NCBI GenBank assembly: GCA_019454045.1
Contig: SKCR01031834.1
Coordinates: forward strand, 49,830-113,829
DNA length: 64,000 bases
Reading direction: 5' to 3'
DNA from: Zanthoxylum bungeanum
Taxonomy: Eukaryota > Streptophyta > Magnoliopsida > Sapindales > Rutaceae
The position numbers and the translations under genes were made by a program. The notes beneath the pieces were generated by a model, which ran no database searches, had not been told where the DNA came from, and was given only the letters and a program-made list of their open reading frames with translations. Within the stretch, counting starts at the first letter, position 1. Each line of letters opens with the position of its first letter. Below, piece after piece: positions 35,163 to 48,260 of the stretch.

Positions 35163-36478
35163 TTTCCTGTAGATTTCAGCTAACCAGGTACGACCTTCTT
35201 AACTCTCATTTTATTGTTTAAGACATTGAGGACAATGTCTCATTTAGGTTTGGGGGAGGGAATTAGTTGATCAGTACCTTATTTTAGTTTGTATGTTATT
35301 TTTATTTTTAGTCCAAAATTTTTCGAAAAATACAAAAAAATTGGAAAATTTTCAAAAATTACAAAAATATTTTGCATTTTTATTTGACTAAAAAGGTGAA
35401 ATTGGTAAAAAAAATAGCCAAGTAAGGAGTTTCCACTCCTGAGACGTATATCAAACCTATTTCGAAACAAGTTAATTTTTATTTATTTCATTTTAATTAT
35501 TAATTTGTGAATTCTCTTTAAAACGGACTAAAATGGATCTTCATATGCTCAGTTGACAGATATTATCAACATATATAGTAACATACGAACATGAGCTAAA
35601 ATTGAAAAGTTTGTAATATTCAGTGCTCTAGTTTAATTGGAGGAAACATCTCAAAAAACATGGAGTAAAAAAAAAAAAAAACATTTGAGATCCGAGTTAT
35701 TAAGTCTGTAAGGGTGTTTTAACACCTAGTGCCATAAAGCCAACTGGTTTGGGAGTCACTGGTCCAAAGCTCGTTACATGGATCAAAGATGCTGCAAAAA
35801 TATATATATCTGAAGTCTGAGTAATTAAGTCCGTAGGGGTGTCTTAACACCTGGTGCCCTAAAGCCAACTGGTTTGGGAGTCACCGACCCAACACTCGCT
35901 ACATAGACGGAAGATATTGTATATAAATAAAAAATTAAAAATCAAAAATCAAAGGAAAAAAAAATCAGAAAAATGAGAAAAATTATTTCATTGCTACAAA
36001 AAAGTGTGAAATCTGATAGAACTTTAGGACATAAATATTACTCTCTTATCAACTGCACTTATGACTGTTGTGGCAAAAATAAGTTGTTTAATATTTTGTT
36101 GGCTGTGTATATGAAGAATGGTAAAAATAATCGGAGAATTTACTTATTCAGTAATTTAGAATAAAACAAAACAACTAGTAACTTGGAGTAGAAGTTTCAC
36201 CTGATTAGTCACTAATATCTTTAGTCTCTTTTCGCTTGTGTTTTTGTGCTTTTGTGTGCATTAGTTTTATTACCTGTTTACTTTTGTAAAATATTTGTAG
36301 GTATCATTGCTGTAAACCCTCACGAGACTACAACTCGTCCACTAGGGACACCTAGGGGTTTAAAGGCTTGTTGCATATGCTAAATGCAACCGTGATCCCT
36401 ACGAAAGTGGCTTAGTTAATTTATTTATATTATTTTATATTTTGCTCGAGGACTAGCAAAATGTTAGGTTTGGGGGTG
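35163..36478 (+). mobile_element. G1 3' untranslated region, copy 1
   Basis: AT-rich and non-coding. It contains the Athila-type internal purine tract after GACATTGAGGACAATGTC (35224-35262), a doubled ~120-bp unit (35700-35910) with GGTGTT-TT-AACACC and GGTGT-CTTA-ACACC palindromes followed by AAAGCCAACTGGTTTGGGAG, and a terminal polypurine tract GGTTTGGGGGTG (36467-36478). Small ORFs here (35973-36164) have no domain. Confidence 0.8.
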
Positions 36479-38321
36479 TGATGAGTGGTAAATCTATCAC
36501 TATTTCTCACTCATTTAACCTAATATTTTGTATAGTTTCTTGAGTTTTGTGAATATTTTGATGTGCTTTGTGTTATTTTGTAGATAAATAAAGTTTCAGG
36601 ACATTCTGGAGGTGATTTGGAGCAAAACTGTGAAATTTGGTGAAATTTGGCAAAAAGGGTATTTTGGTAATTTTGGGCATCCCGACACGGTATTTTGGTA
36701 ATTTTGGGCATTCCGACACCAAAATAAAGTTTCAAGACATTCTGGAGGTGATTTGGAGCAAAATTGTGAAATTTGGCGAAAATGGTATTTTGGTAATTTT
36801 GGGCGTCCCGACACCGATGGTATTTTGGTAATTGCACCACCATGCCACATGTCAAAGATTCAACGAGCCGTCATTTTTAGCACACCATGCCACGTGTCGA
36901 AAATTCAGCGATCCAAAATAATAATAATAAAAAAATAAAAATCAGAAAAATAATAAAATAATAAAAATCAGAAAAATAATAATAAAAAATTAGATTTTTT
37001 TGCCTATAAATAGATTTCGAATTTTTAGTTTCAAATGTACCTCTTCCTCTGAAATCCTTATAAATAAATTGAGAGTTCTTCATATTTTCTTCTTTTATTC
37101 AGTTTTATTTACGCTTTGTAGTAGTAATTCTATCCATCCATGAGGGGGTAACTTCTCTATGCTGAGGTAATAAGGTAATACTTTTACTTTTGCTATTTAG
37201 ATTAATCTCCCTTAAAATATAATATATAAACTATATAAAATCTGAATTAATAAAAAGATACCGCCATTCTAGGTCGGTTGGTTATTCAATTTAAACTGGT
37301 TAAACCTGACTTAATGAAGATACCGCCATTCTAGGTCGGTTGGTTTAAATTAATATTTCTGTTCCGCCTTATGGCTGGTATATTTGAATTTGACTTAATC
37401 AGGATACCGCCATTCCGGACGGTTGGTTTAAAATATCACAAGTATATATATATTATTATTTTATGGGAGATATCTAAATAATATATAGTATAAATTATTT
37501 CCTTTTATCTTAGCATTTCATTTCTTTTTATTGCAATTCATTATTCTACAATTACTTTTCAGCAATTTAATTTTATGTCTTTTAAGTGTTTATCAGCTTT
37601 AACTATGTATTGTAACTAAGTTAAATATCTAGGGTTGTGATAAAATCTAATATCACTGGTTTAAAAAAGGGTTAGATTATAGTTTGGGTAATTAAATAGT
37701 TATTTGTTGAGTCATAATCTTAATGCTTTTTATTAACTGGCCATTAATAAAATTGACTAAATAAAACTTAAAATGAACTAGACATAGAGATTTTAAGTTA
37801 AAGACCACAGACTTAACAACTCACGATCTTCTTTAAGGATAGATAAACCTTTAATAGATTTCCTTACAGGATAGGAATATACCTGTTGGGCGGGGGTAAT
37901 CATAATTGGAATTCAATCTTAATGAATCTAGGTAATTTAATTGAAATAGACATATGGTTCAATTTAATTATTCTAGGTATTTGTAAATGATCGTTCAAAA
38001 TAGGCTTTTACATAATTTAGTATTCCAGATTAATAACTCAATATTTTACCCAACTATGATTTAACTACTTCATCATTTAATAAGTATTGGAGAATTCACA
38101 ACCCTAGATAGTTTTAATTCTCATTAATCTACTCTCAATTCTTTTACTTGTTTTAAATTTAGAATCATCGTCATTTTAATCAAACAACTTGTTAGATATC
38201 AGTAATCACTTAACCTCATAAAATTAATAGAATAGGTAATAAGTCCTCGTGGATCGATATCTTTTTATACTACTTGAACGATACGTGCGCTTGCGTTTAA
38301 CGTGTGTGATTACGCCGGTCA
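36479..38321 (+). mobile_element. chimeric LTR between the two tandem copies
   Basis: Its first ~130 bases match the G1 terminal LTR (TGATGAGTGGTAAATCTATC, GTAGATAAATAAAG), while from about 36615 onward it matches the LTR inserted at 33054-34891. It follows a G1 polypurine tract on its left and GGCG plus the LOG tail on its right. It is therefore a recombination product of a G1 3' LTR and the inserted LTR. Confidence 0.88.
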
Positions 38322-38591
38322 GGCGAACCTGAACATACACCATAAACCAATTGGACTGCTCAACGTTGATGGATTTTATGATTTTCTTTGTGTGTTCTTG
38401 ATGATGCTCGGAGAAATGGGTTCGTGTCGAAACCTTTGAAAGAACTCCTCTTTACTGCCAGAACTGCTCCGGATCTAATAGACCAACTCATAGCCTATGA
38501 ACCACGAGTTGACCCTATCATTTCAAAGATAAATTGGTCCGAGGACGATCGTGGTAAGAGGCGTCGGATTAATCTGGATCTTAACACTTAA
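38322..38591 (+). pseudogene. LOG-like C-terminal part, copy 2 (tandem duplicate)
   Basis: Near-identical to 34892-35162, starting with the same GGCG and AACCTG, but one T is missing near 38395, so the frame shifts in the FYDFLC region; the rest stays open to TAA at 38589. No N-terminal half is attached, so it is a duplicate fragment, not an independent gene. Confidence 0.88.
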
Positions 38592-39916
38592 TTTCCTGTA
38601 GATTTCAGCTAACCAGGTACAACCTTCTTAACTCTCATTTTATTGTTTAAGACATTGAGGACAATGTCTCATTTAGGTTTGGGGGAGGGAATTAGTTGAT
38701 CAGTACCTTATTTTTAGTTTGTATGTTATTTTTATTTTTAGTCCAAAATTTTTCGAAAAATACAAAAAAATTTGAAAATTTTCAAAAATTACAAAAATAT
38801 TTTGCATTTTTATTTAACTAAAAAGGTGAAATTGGTAAAAAAAAATAGCCAAGTAAGGAGTTTCCACTCCTGAGACGTATCTCAAACCTATTTCGAAACA
38901 ATTTAATTTTTGTTTATTTCGTTTTGAATTATTTAATTTGTGAATTCTCTTTAAAACGGACTAAAATGGATCTTCATATGCTCAGTTGACAGATATTATC
39001 AACATATATAGTAACATACGAACATGAGCTAAAATTGAAAAGTTTGTAATATTCAGTGCTCTAGTTTATTGGAGGAACATCTCAAAAAACAATGGAGTAA
39101 AAAAAAAAAAAAAAAAAAACATCTTAGATCCGAGTTATTATGTCTGTAAGGGTGTTTTAACACCTAGTTCCCTAAAGCCAACTGGTTTGGGAGTCACTGG
39201 CCCAAAGCTCGTTACATGGATCAAAGATGCTGCAAAAATATATATATCTGAAGTCTGAGTAATTAAGTCCGTAGGGGTGTCTTAACACCTGGTGCCCTAA
39301 AGCCAACTGGTTTGGGAGTCACCGACCCAACACTCGCTAACATAGACGGAAGATATTGTATATAAATAAAAAATTAAAAATCAAAAATCAAAGGAAAAAA
39401 AAAATCAGAAAAATGAGAAAAATTATTTCATTGCTACAAAAAAGTGTGAAATCTGATAGAACTTTAGGACATAAATATTACTCTCTTATCAACTGCACTT
39501 ATGACTGTTGTGGGCAAAAATAAGTTGTTTAATATTTTGTTGGCTGTGTATATGAAGAATGGTAAAAATAATCGGAGAATTTACTTATTCAGTAATTTAG
39601 AATAAAACAAAACAACTAGTAACTTGGAGTAGAAGTTTCACCTGATTAGTCACTAATATCTTTATTCTATTTTCGCTTGTCTTTTTGCTTTTGTGTGCAT
39701 TAGTTTTATTACCTGTTTACTTTTGTAAAATATTTGTGGGTATCATTGCTGTAAACCCTCACGAGACTACAACTCGTCCACTAGGGACACCTAGGGGTTT
39801 AAAGGCTTGTTGCATATGCTAAATGCAACGTGATCCCTACGAAAGTGGCTTAGTTAATTTATTTATATTATTTTATATTTTGCTCGAGGACTAGCAAAAT
39901 GTTAGGTTTGGGGGTG
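38592..39916 (+). mobile_element. G1 3' untranslated region, copy 2
   Basis: Copy of 35163-36478 with scattered differences, including a longer A run (39099-39119). It keeps the paired ~120-bp unit (about 39130-39350) and the final polypurine tract directly before the 3' LTR. Confidence 0.85.
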
Positions 39917-42122
39917 TGATGAGTGGTAAATCTATCACTATTTCTCACTCATTTAACCTAATATTTTGTATAGTTTCTTGAGTTTTGTGAATATTTTGAT
40001 GTGTTTTGTGTTATTTTGTAGATAAATAAAGTTTCAGGACATTCTGGAGGTGATTTGGGCCAAAACAGTGAAAATTGGACAAAAAGGGCATTTTAGTAAA
40101 TTCCCGCGTCGCGACGCCAAGACCTTCAGCGTCGCGACGCCTAACGTGCGCCAAACAGTGCTAACGTGCGCCGGGTCCACAAATCAGAATCTAAGAAAAG
40201 TTTGACTTCGCTAAAGTGCGTCGTGCCACGTGTCACCATCACAGCCGATATGCTAACATGCGCGCGTGCCACGTGTCAGCATCCTATAGTGCCGACAGTC
40301 GCCATCGCCACGTGTGCCACGTGTCACTCCAGGTCATTTCCATGTCATCAGCCACGTCAGTAAGTCAACATTGCCACCTCACCGCCACGTCATCATCATT
40401 CAATCAGGAAGTGCCACGTGTCGCAATCCTACGGTGCCGATAGTCTCTTTCCCACGTGTCGCCACGTCATCGCCATGTCAGTATCAATCATTGAGTATCT
40501 AAGCCTTATCTGACACGTGGCGGATAAGAATCTCATCGACTAATCAGAAGCCGCCACGTGTCACAATAATTGAAGCCCAACCACCTCACCACGTGTCACC
40601 TTATCAGCTTATCCAGAATCTGCAAACCGACGAACCAGAGCGTGCCACGTCGACAAAAGCTGGCGTAGCGACACCAAAGGCCCTGGCGTCGCGACGCTGG
40701 AAGCCTACCGGGGCCTATAAATAGAGCTTCAAATTTCAGATTTAGTTGCACCATTCTCTCCCATTTCTTTGATGTAAATAGGGAGTTCTTCTCTCTCTAA
40801 GTTTCTTTTAATTTTTAGTTTTTAGTTTTGTAATAATTTTAATTACTTTTTGTAATAATAGTAATTTACTTTCTTTACTTTTTACAATTTTACTATTCAC
40901 CATGAGGAGGTAACTTCCCCAGCTAGGGTGAAAGGTCATTCTTTTACTATTGCTATTTAGATTAATCTCCCTTAAAAATAATATATTCACTATTTAAAAT
41001 TTGACTTAAAAAGGATACCGCTATATTGGTCGGTTGGTAATTTAATTTAATCTGGTTTAAACCTGATTAATCAAGGATACCGCCAGATTGGTCAGTTGGT
41101 AATTTAATTTTGGTTCCGCCTTTATGGCTGGTTTATGGACAAATATTATCGCCTTAATGGCTGGTGGACTTAATTTGACTTAATGAGGATACCGCCAGAT
41201 TGGTCTGTTGGTAATATTATCACAAGTTTATATATTATTTTATGGGAGATATCTAAATTAGTAGTAGTAAAAGTAATTCATTTTACCTTAGCATTTTATT
41301 TTATTGTAATTTACTTTTGTCGTATTTACTTTACCGCATTTTTACTTCATGTCTTTTATTTTTAAGTTTTTACCAGCCCTAGTTATGTGTTGTAACTAAA
41401 TAAGTTATCTAGGGTTGTGATGAATTCTAATATCACCGGTTTATAAGGGGTTAGATTATAGTTTGTGTAATATAAAGATTTATTTATTGAGTCTTAATCT
41501 TAATGCTTTTTAATTAACTGGCCATTAATAAAATTGATCAGGTAAACTTAAAATGAACTAGACATAGGGATTTTAAGTTTAAGACCTTAGACTCAATAGC
41601 CCACGATCTTCCTTGAGGATTGATAACCCTTAATAGATTTCCTTACAGGATAAGAATATACCTGTCGGGCGGGGGTAGCCTTAATTGGAACTTAATCTTA
41701 ATGAATCTAGGTAATTTTGTTGACATAGACATATGGTTCAATTGTATTATACTAGGTATTTGTAATTGACCATCGGAAGAGGCTTTTACATAATTTAGTG
41801 TTCCAGGTTAATAAATCAATATATTACCCAACTTAAGATAACCACTTCATCTTTAAAATGATATTAAAAGAAATCACAACCCTAGATAGTTTTTAATATT
41901 GAATTTTCTTAAAACCTACTTTCAATAATCTTATTTACTTGTTTTTAAATTTAGAATCGTCACCATTTCAAATCAATCAATAAATCAATCCGTTAGATAC
42001 TAGTAATCATTTGACTTCATAAAATTAATAGTTTAGATATCAAGTCCTCGTGGGATCGATACTTTTTATACTACTTGAACAATACGTACGCTTGCGTTAT
42101 ACGTGTGTGTTTACATCGGTAA
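39917..42122 (+). mobile_element. G1 Athila-like element, 3' LTR
   Basis: It matches 24203-26372 along its length, including GCGTCGCGACGC palindromes and the GGATACCGC units. The terminal CA has become AA (CATCGGTAA), but GATGT at 42123-42127 equals the duplication at 24198-24202. Here the TATA box is intact (TATAAATAG, 40716-40724). Confidence 0.93.
40226..40655 (+). promoter_or_regulatory. G-box / ABRE-like cluster in G1 3' LTR
   Basis: CACGTG occurs nine times, mostly as CCACGTGTC, within about 400 bases upstream of an intact TATA box. Three sites of the 5' LTR copy are absent or mutated, and CACATG in the 5' LTR matches CACGTG here, so the 5' copy seems to be the decayed one. Confidence 0.65.
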
Positions 42123-42127
42123 GATGT

Positions 42128-42663
42128 CCACCTACTGGATCTAGGAATTGGATGGGATCCAATTGATCTTAGAGATCTACCTAGTTAATTATCATACAAT
42201 TTTTTGGCCAAAGTCAAGATTGTGTGTTATTTAACGGGATCCTAGCCCACTAGGAAACAAGGTTTCCCGAGTACTCCACAGAGGGTTAGAGGCTCGCCGA
42301 AAAATAGTGGGAGGCAAGTATTAAATTTGCAATATTCGTTTAGTTACTTGCCATACGCGCTCATTTCAAATTTTTCGTCAAATAAATTATTTATTAGTGG
42401 GACTAATATTTAATGTTGTTTTAATTAAACAGTTGGACTGTATTCAAACTATTTCATTTATAGTTGATTATATAATTGGATTATAGTAATAAATATATTT
42501 GAATTAACCATTTCAATCAATAGTTGATTTTATAATTGGATTATAGTAATCAATATAATTGAATTTAACCATTATATTATAATTGATTATATAGTTGGAC
42601 TATAGTAATCATTATAATCAATAGTACCTAAAATCGTTGATTAAATAGTTGGACTATTATAAT
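42128..42663 (+). mobile_element. copia element A' leader, second part
   Basis: Continues 24202 after removal of G1 and aligns in reverse with 48713-49070. It holds hairpin four (42196-42223) and the phrase GAAAAATAGTGGGAGGC, also seen in the C1 leader. From 42430 a diverged repeat of about 60-80 bases (TTGGATTATAGTAAT words) expands it relative to the family A copy. Confidence 0.75.
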
Positions 42664-45600
42664 CAAAATAATTGAAAGATTAGTGTGTAATACATAATCC
42701 TGGGAGAAAATGTATTTAAACGACTTTAATTTTCAAATTGGGAATAAAACCTCAGGATAATCCTGAGAACCGAGAAGTTACTTTATTTGATATAGTGACA
42801 TCTCGATCCTAAGCCTGAAGTTAAGCAAATAGTAGAGCATGATCTTTGGAAGATTCATGTGATGATAACTTTAGTGCTTAATCCATTATGCTTGCCAAAT
42901 AGACTCCTTAATTTCTTAATCAGAACTAAGGATTAGATCCTAATAGTATGATAATGAAATTGAAGGATCTTCATAGATCTATCCTTAGATCTTAGAAGTA
43001 CAAATTGCAATAGTAAACTCTTGGAGAGTTAATGGCTATGCTCAAGGAGCCAAAGCCAAGTTTGCAATAAGGCAAGAAGCGCAAGACGCACCTTACTTCG
43101 ATATTCTAGAAGGCCAAGGCTTGGCCAAAGGCTTATGGATTGTGAAAAGGGGCAAAGGCAAAGTCATTATAATCTTCTGGGAAGACAAATGACATATCCC
43201 AAGATGTCTGCCTAAATTGTGACAAACGGGGTCACTGGAAGCGTGACAGCCGTATGAACAAGGCAGACATGAATGAATTGAAGACGGTGCAAGGCTCCGA
43301 CTTCAAATATTTTTTCATAAATATGTTCGCTACTAGTATTAAAATTGGATTTTAGATACTGAGGGTGGTACATAAATATGTACTGATGTGCAGAATCTGC
43401 TGACAAGCAGGATACTGACTTCAGATGAGATTGATCTGCGAATCGGAAACAGGACGAGAGTCACTGTTTTAACCGTAGAAACCTAAGTTTAGGAACTACC
43501 CTTCAGGTATGTACTTAAATTAGGAAACTGTTAAAATGTAACTAGTTTGACTAGAAACATTATCTTTATATCAGAGTATAATCCGTTGCGGATATACCTT
43601 TATATTCTAGAACACTAAAGTGTTTTATTTTATAAAGTGATATTGAGATAAACACATTAGATGTGAATAACAGTATTTATATTTTGAATATAAATGAATC
43701 TCAAACATAATACATGACAAACTAGTAGCTCAAACTGAATTAATCAGTTGAGACTTATTTGTGGCATTGTTGTCTGGGACACAATTAACAAGACTCGTAT
43801 ATCCACACTTTCGAAGAGTGGATACTAGGACAGATTTGATTCCATTCAAATAATGTCTACGAATATAGTTTATTAGGCAAAGTGCCTATAACACCTTTTA
43901 CTTGGTAAAAGTACAAGTGCCACCGATCTGTTAGCCCTCGTTCATAGTGACGTAAGTGGGCCCATGTCTAGCTAGGCTAGATGTGGATATGAATGTTTCG
44001 TGACCTTTACGGATGTGGCATTGCTTTATGGTTATGTGTTTCTTTTGAAACACGAAACGGAAACTTTTGATAAATTCAAAGAGTTTCGACACGAAGTAGA
44101 CAAACAGATCGGCTAAAATATTAAACACCATTATTGGACCATGTGGAAAATACTTAAGCAACAAGTTTCTCAAATACTTGAAAGAGTATAGTATTCTTTC
44201 AATGAGGACTCCCCCCGGAACATGTCAATTTGACGGTGTGTCCGAACAGAGAAACCAAATTTGTTGGACATGATAAGGTTAATCATGAGTCGCTCTGAGC
44301 TACCATTTCCTTCAACGGATAAGCTTTAAATAGTGCAAAACTTATTTTGAATAAAGTTCTATAAAAATCTGTTAGACAGACTTCATATTAGATATGAATA
44401 GGAAAGAAACTTGGTTTTCTGATTCCTGAAGATTTGGGAATGCTAGGCATATGTTTGGATGATACCAAACTAGAACCCAAATAGGATAAGTGCCTAATTT
44501 TAGGTTATCCTAGGGAAACCAAAGTATAGTACTTATACAACTCATAAGAGAACAATGTTATTGTTGCTCGCCATGCGGTTTTTCTAAGAGGAATACCTAT
44601 ATGCAGTGGTAAGTGGGAGGAAAGTAAAACTCGATGTAAATCAGAGTAATACTATTCCAGGCACCGATTCCTTAATGGAACATAAATAGTTCATCAAGGA
44701 TGAAACTATACCAATAATCTTCAAATACACAAGAACCGCGTAAGTCGGAGAGAGTTAGAAAACAACCTGGGAGGTATGGGTTTCTGATCTCACCTCATAA
44801 AGATGTCAATCTTATTGAGGAATACGAACTGACTACGTATAAGGAAGCGATACAAGGTATCGACTCCCAATTATGGCAAAGTGCCATGAAGTCCGAAATG
44901 GATTCCATGTATACCAACCAAGTTTGGATATTAGTTGTTGTACCGAAAGGCATTGTGCCTATTGGTACTGTATAAGTCTTCAAGGAAGACATACATTGAA
45001 GGCAACATACCAACGTACTAAGCTAGGCTTATAGCGAAAAGGTATCGTTATCAACATTGTGTCGATTACGACGAAACCTTTTACCTGTTGCCATGGATAA
45101 ATCCATTTGGATAATGCTTGCTGATGCTGCATGTTTCATTTATGAAATGGCAACTGAACGTCAAAATCGCTTTCCTTAACGGAAACCTTTTGGAGGATGT
45201 TTATAACATCTTGACAGTTTTGTCGTACCAAAATGAGCAAACAAGGTTTGCAAGTTATTCGATCCATGGATGGATTGAAGCAAGCATTGCGTTATTGGAA
45301 TTATCGTTTTGACGTAATCATAATGGTATATGATTTAATTCAAAACTAAAATGATTCTTGTGTATATAAGGAGGTTAGTGGGAGCGCACTGACAGTGAAA
45401 TCTTGAATAATGATGATATGTCATTTCTTGGAAATGATATTCCCATAATACCATCGGTGAAAGCTTGGCTTTCATGAAAATTCTCCGTAGAATTCTTGGG
45501 AGAAACAACCTTTATTCTAGGAATAAAGATCTACTGGGATAGATTTAAAGTTGTTGGTAATCTCCGAGAACTCGTATATTGAAAAATATACGCGACCTGA

Positions 45601-46200
45601 TGTCTCATACGCTTTGAGCATATGGAGTCACAATCGGGCTAATCCAAGTGATAGTCATTGGATTGATGTTAAGAACATCCTTTAGTATCTTAGATGGACT
45701 AAGGATGCTTTCTTATACTATGGAGAAGGAGAACTTGAAGTGACTGGGTTCACTGTTGCAAGTTTCCTAACCGATATAAACGATTGTTAGTCGTAGTAAC
45801 GGTACTACACACAGTTTGAATAACGAAACAGTGAGCTGGAAATCTTCCATGCAAGATACTGTTACCGAATAAACAACAAAAGTGGATTATTGCTGCAGCT
45901 GAGGCAGCAATAGAAGCCTTTTGGATCGATAATAATCCTAATCATATTAGGAGTAGTTCTGTTAGCACTGAGCTAGGCTACAACAGGCTAAAGAATTAAT
46001 GGTCTCATCAACGATCCAGATATATACTTCAAATATTCATCTGATTAGTTCGGATCATACATCGTGGCGATGTGATGATGGAATAAATCACATCAGATGA
46101 TAACACCGCAAATCCGCTGACGAAAGCTTTTTCTCAGCAGAAATTTGAGTGAACCGTACATAGTTCGGGTGTAGGACACTTGAGTGATTGGCTATAGGCC
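42664..46200 (+). pseudogene. degenerate copia gag-pol, plus strand
   Basis: Domains appear in copia order with many stops and shifts: a gag start (42664-42780, initiator ATG lost), a CCHC-like knuckle CLNCDKRGHWKRD near 43208 with its last cysteine missing, protease remains LDT near 43350, integrase remains (SDVSGPM near 43945; MSRSELPF near 44285), reverse transcriptase remains (IAFLNGNLLED near 45160) and an RNase H tail (DNTANPLTKAFSQQKFE near 46090). Lengths between landmarks are shorter than normal, so internal deletions exist. The 5' leader is of family A while the 3' LTR is family X; whether this is one element or a fusion is unclear. Confidence 0.8.
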
Positions 46201-46211
46201 AAGTGGGAGAT
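46201..46211 (+). other. copia polypurine tract
   Basis: AAGTGGGAGAT, directly before the family X LTR. It has the same form as the tract of the minus-strand copy at 13280. Confidence 0.85.
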
Positions 46212-48260
46212 TTTTAGACAGTTATGACCCATAACATCACTATTTGTACAGATCATGGTGTTGTTGTACAAATTAACTATGTGACAAAGGAAATTGCTCT
46301 TTTATCATTTGTAATTAAATTACCAAGATGTATAAATGATAAAAGGTCCATATGATTAGTTCCGGATTGAGATGATATGAGGCAGTATCAATCCATAAGG
46401 TTTAATCATTAAATATCCATAGTCGTAGTATTATCGAGATTGGACAACGATAATGCGGAATAGACTAGTATTGCACTTGTGCGCGTTGTGGGAGCATAAC
46501 GGTATAGTTCTCATATATTTGGGTATAGGATACTCATGCAAGTGTAATAGGAGGTTGTGTTTACCGATGGTACGGAAACAGCTTTGCTCTGGATAAACCT
46601 CTCGGAATTCCATTGGTAGTATGACTATGTGTATATGGAAGTCCGAATCAGGGTAGGTGTATTTGCTCTTAACCTGAGACTTGCACCGCTAATACTTGCG
46701 ACAATCAATATACTTTGGTTTTGGTCGTCCATGGCTTTAACAGGTTCTGTTTACGCCTCTTCTGGGTATATTGAGAATCGTAGTGTATTGGGTGTGATGT
46801 CGAGATGGAAGTATCACTCCAGTCATAGTGGAGATGATGATCACGTAGGATACGGAACTTGTGCTCTTATATGCTGTAGCTATCGGGATATTATGACTAG
46901 GTCATGTTTATCCGATTATAGAGACTAGTTACCAGAGATCCGATATGTGCTTCGTACGGGCAGACACATTTCCAGCCCCAGCCTTGCACGTGACATCCGA
47001 TATTGGCTCGAAATACGCAATACTACGTATACTACGCCTGATATAGATCACATATTCCAGTAAGAATATTTCTGGAGAATTGGGTAGGCACGGTGCTTTG
47101 CTAGAAGCCAACCATGTCTTGTAAATCGATAAAAACGTAGTACTAGGTACGTACATGTTCGGATAGTCCAACGACCGGATTTACTGCCAACATATCTGGG
47201 GATCTCATGGGTCGCTTCCCGAAGATTCACCGATGACGTATGACTCGCACTTTATTAATCTGGGATTAATTAGTAGAGAGAGAAAATTAATCTGGGATTA
47301 ATCTGAGATATTTTATCTGGGATAAAATATTAATTAAAGAGAGAGAACGATTAATTTGGAATTAATCAATAAAATAATATATTCGATTTATTATACGAAA
47401 TTGGATTTCGACGCGCGGAATTGAAATTAGATTTTAATTCGGGCGAACGAGTTAATTTAGAATTAATTCGTTAGCGATGTGAATAGTAATTTTGCTAGGC
47501 AAAGTTATTTAATTAATTTGATTTAATTACGTCGCAACGGAAAATTCGTTAATTTAGAATTAGCGAACCCGAGCCCGGAGTGTTTGCGGGCGCACTCGCA
47601 TTGCGAATTCAAGTGCGGCCCACAAGTCACATCAAGCGTCAAATCATTAGTCACTTTAATTGATGTGATGTCTAGTCACTTTGAGTGATTGACAACATGT
47701 CACTTTTGATGTGAATAGTGATGGTGGTGGTTAAAGGCTTAAATGCCTTTGACTTTTGGAATTTGGAATTGTTTTTGGTATTTGAATTTGGAAAATCAAA
47801 ACCATATACACTAACATATTTTCTCTCTCTCTCTTGGCAACATACTCACGGTTTGGAACCATTTCCCTCCTCTCCCTCTCTCGGCTTTTGAAGCATTTTT
47901 TCTTCTCTATTTTCTTGGCAAGGCCGAATGATGCAAGAAGAACATGGAAGATTTATGGCAAATCTTGCCAATGCTAGCACATGAAGGGTCATCCTAAGGT
48001 GATAGGGAACTAACTTGTGAGCATGGAATCTACACACAAAGCTTGGAGCTTGGAGATCCATCAATGGAGGTTGACCGAATTTTGGAGCACAAAATTGGAG
48101 CACAAAGCCGAGAACCTTGGAGGGAAAAGCTTGAAGTTTTTTTTGTGTTCGTCGCATCGCACAACCGATCAATGTAAGTATGATTCCGCCATTCTTCGTT
48201 GAGTATTCACATGTGTTTCATTGCTTAAATTGATCCTTGGGACCTAATAGAAACCCAACA
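46212..48260 (+). mobile_element. copia family X LTR, plus-strand copy (3' LTR)
   Basis: Reverse-complement relative of 11340-13279. The expected start TGTTGGACA is mutated to TTTTAGACA; the end is CCCAACA. It is a 3' LTR because pol tail and polypurine tract lie on its left. Its right end cuts a minus-strand copia gag at 48261, so it inserted into family A; flank TCAGC. Confidence 0.85.
47252..47565 (+). repeat. palindrome array in family X LTR, plus copy
   Basis: At least seven consecutive inverted repeats with three-base spacers: ATTAATC-TGG-GATTAAT, TTTTATC-TGG-GATAAAA, GATTAATT-TGG-AATTAATC, CGAAAT-TGG-ATTTCG, a ten-base pair of arms around TAG near 47418-47440, and two GTTAATT-TAG-AATTA repeats. 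Confidence 0.8.

Noticed and set aside
38322..38591. Independent second LOG gene
   Set aside because: Lacks the N-terminal half and is part of an exact tandem duplication.
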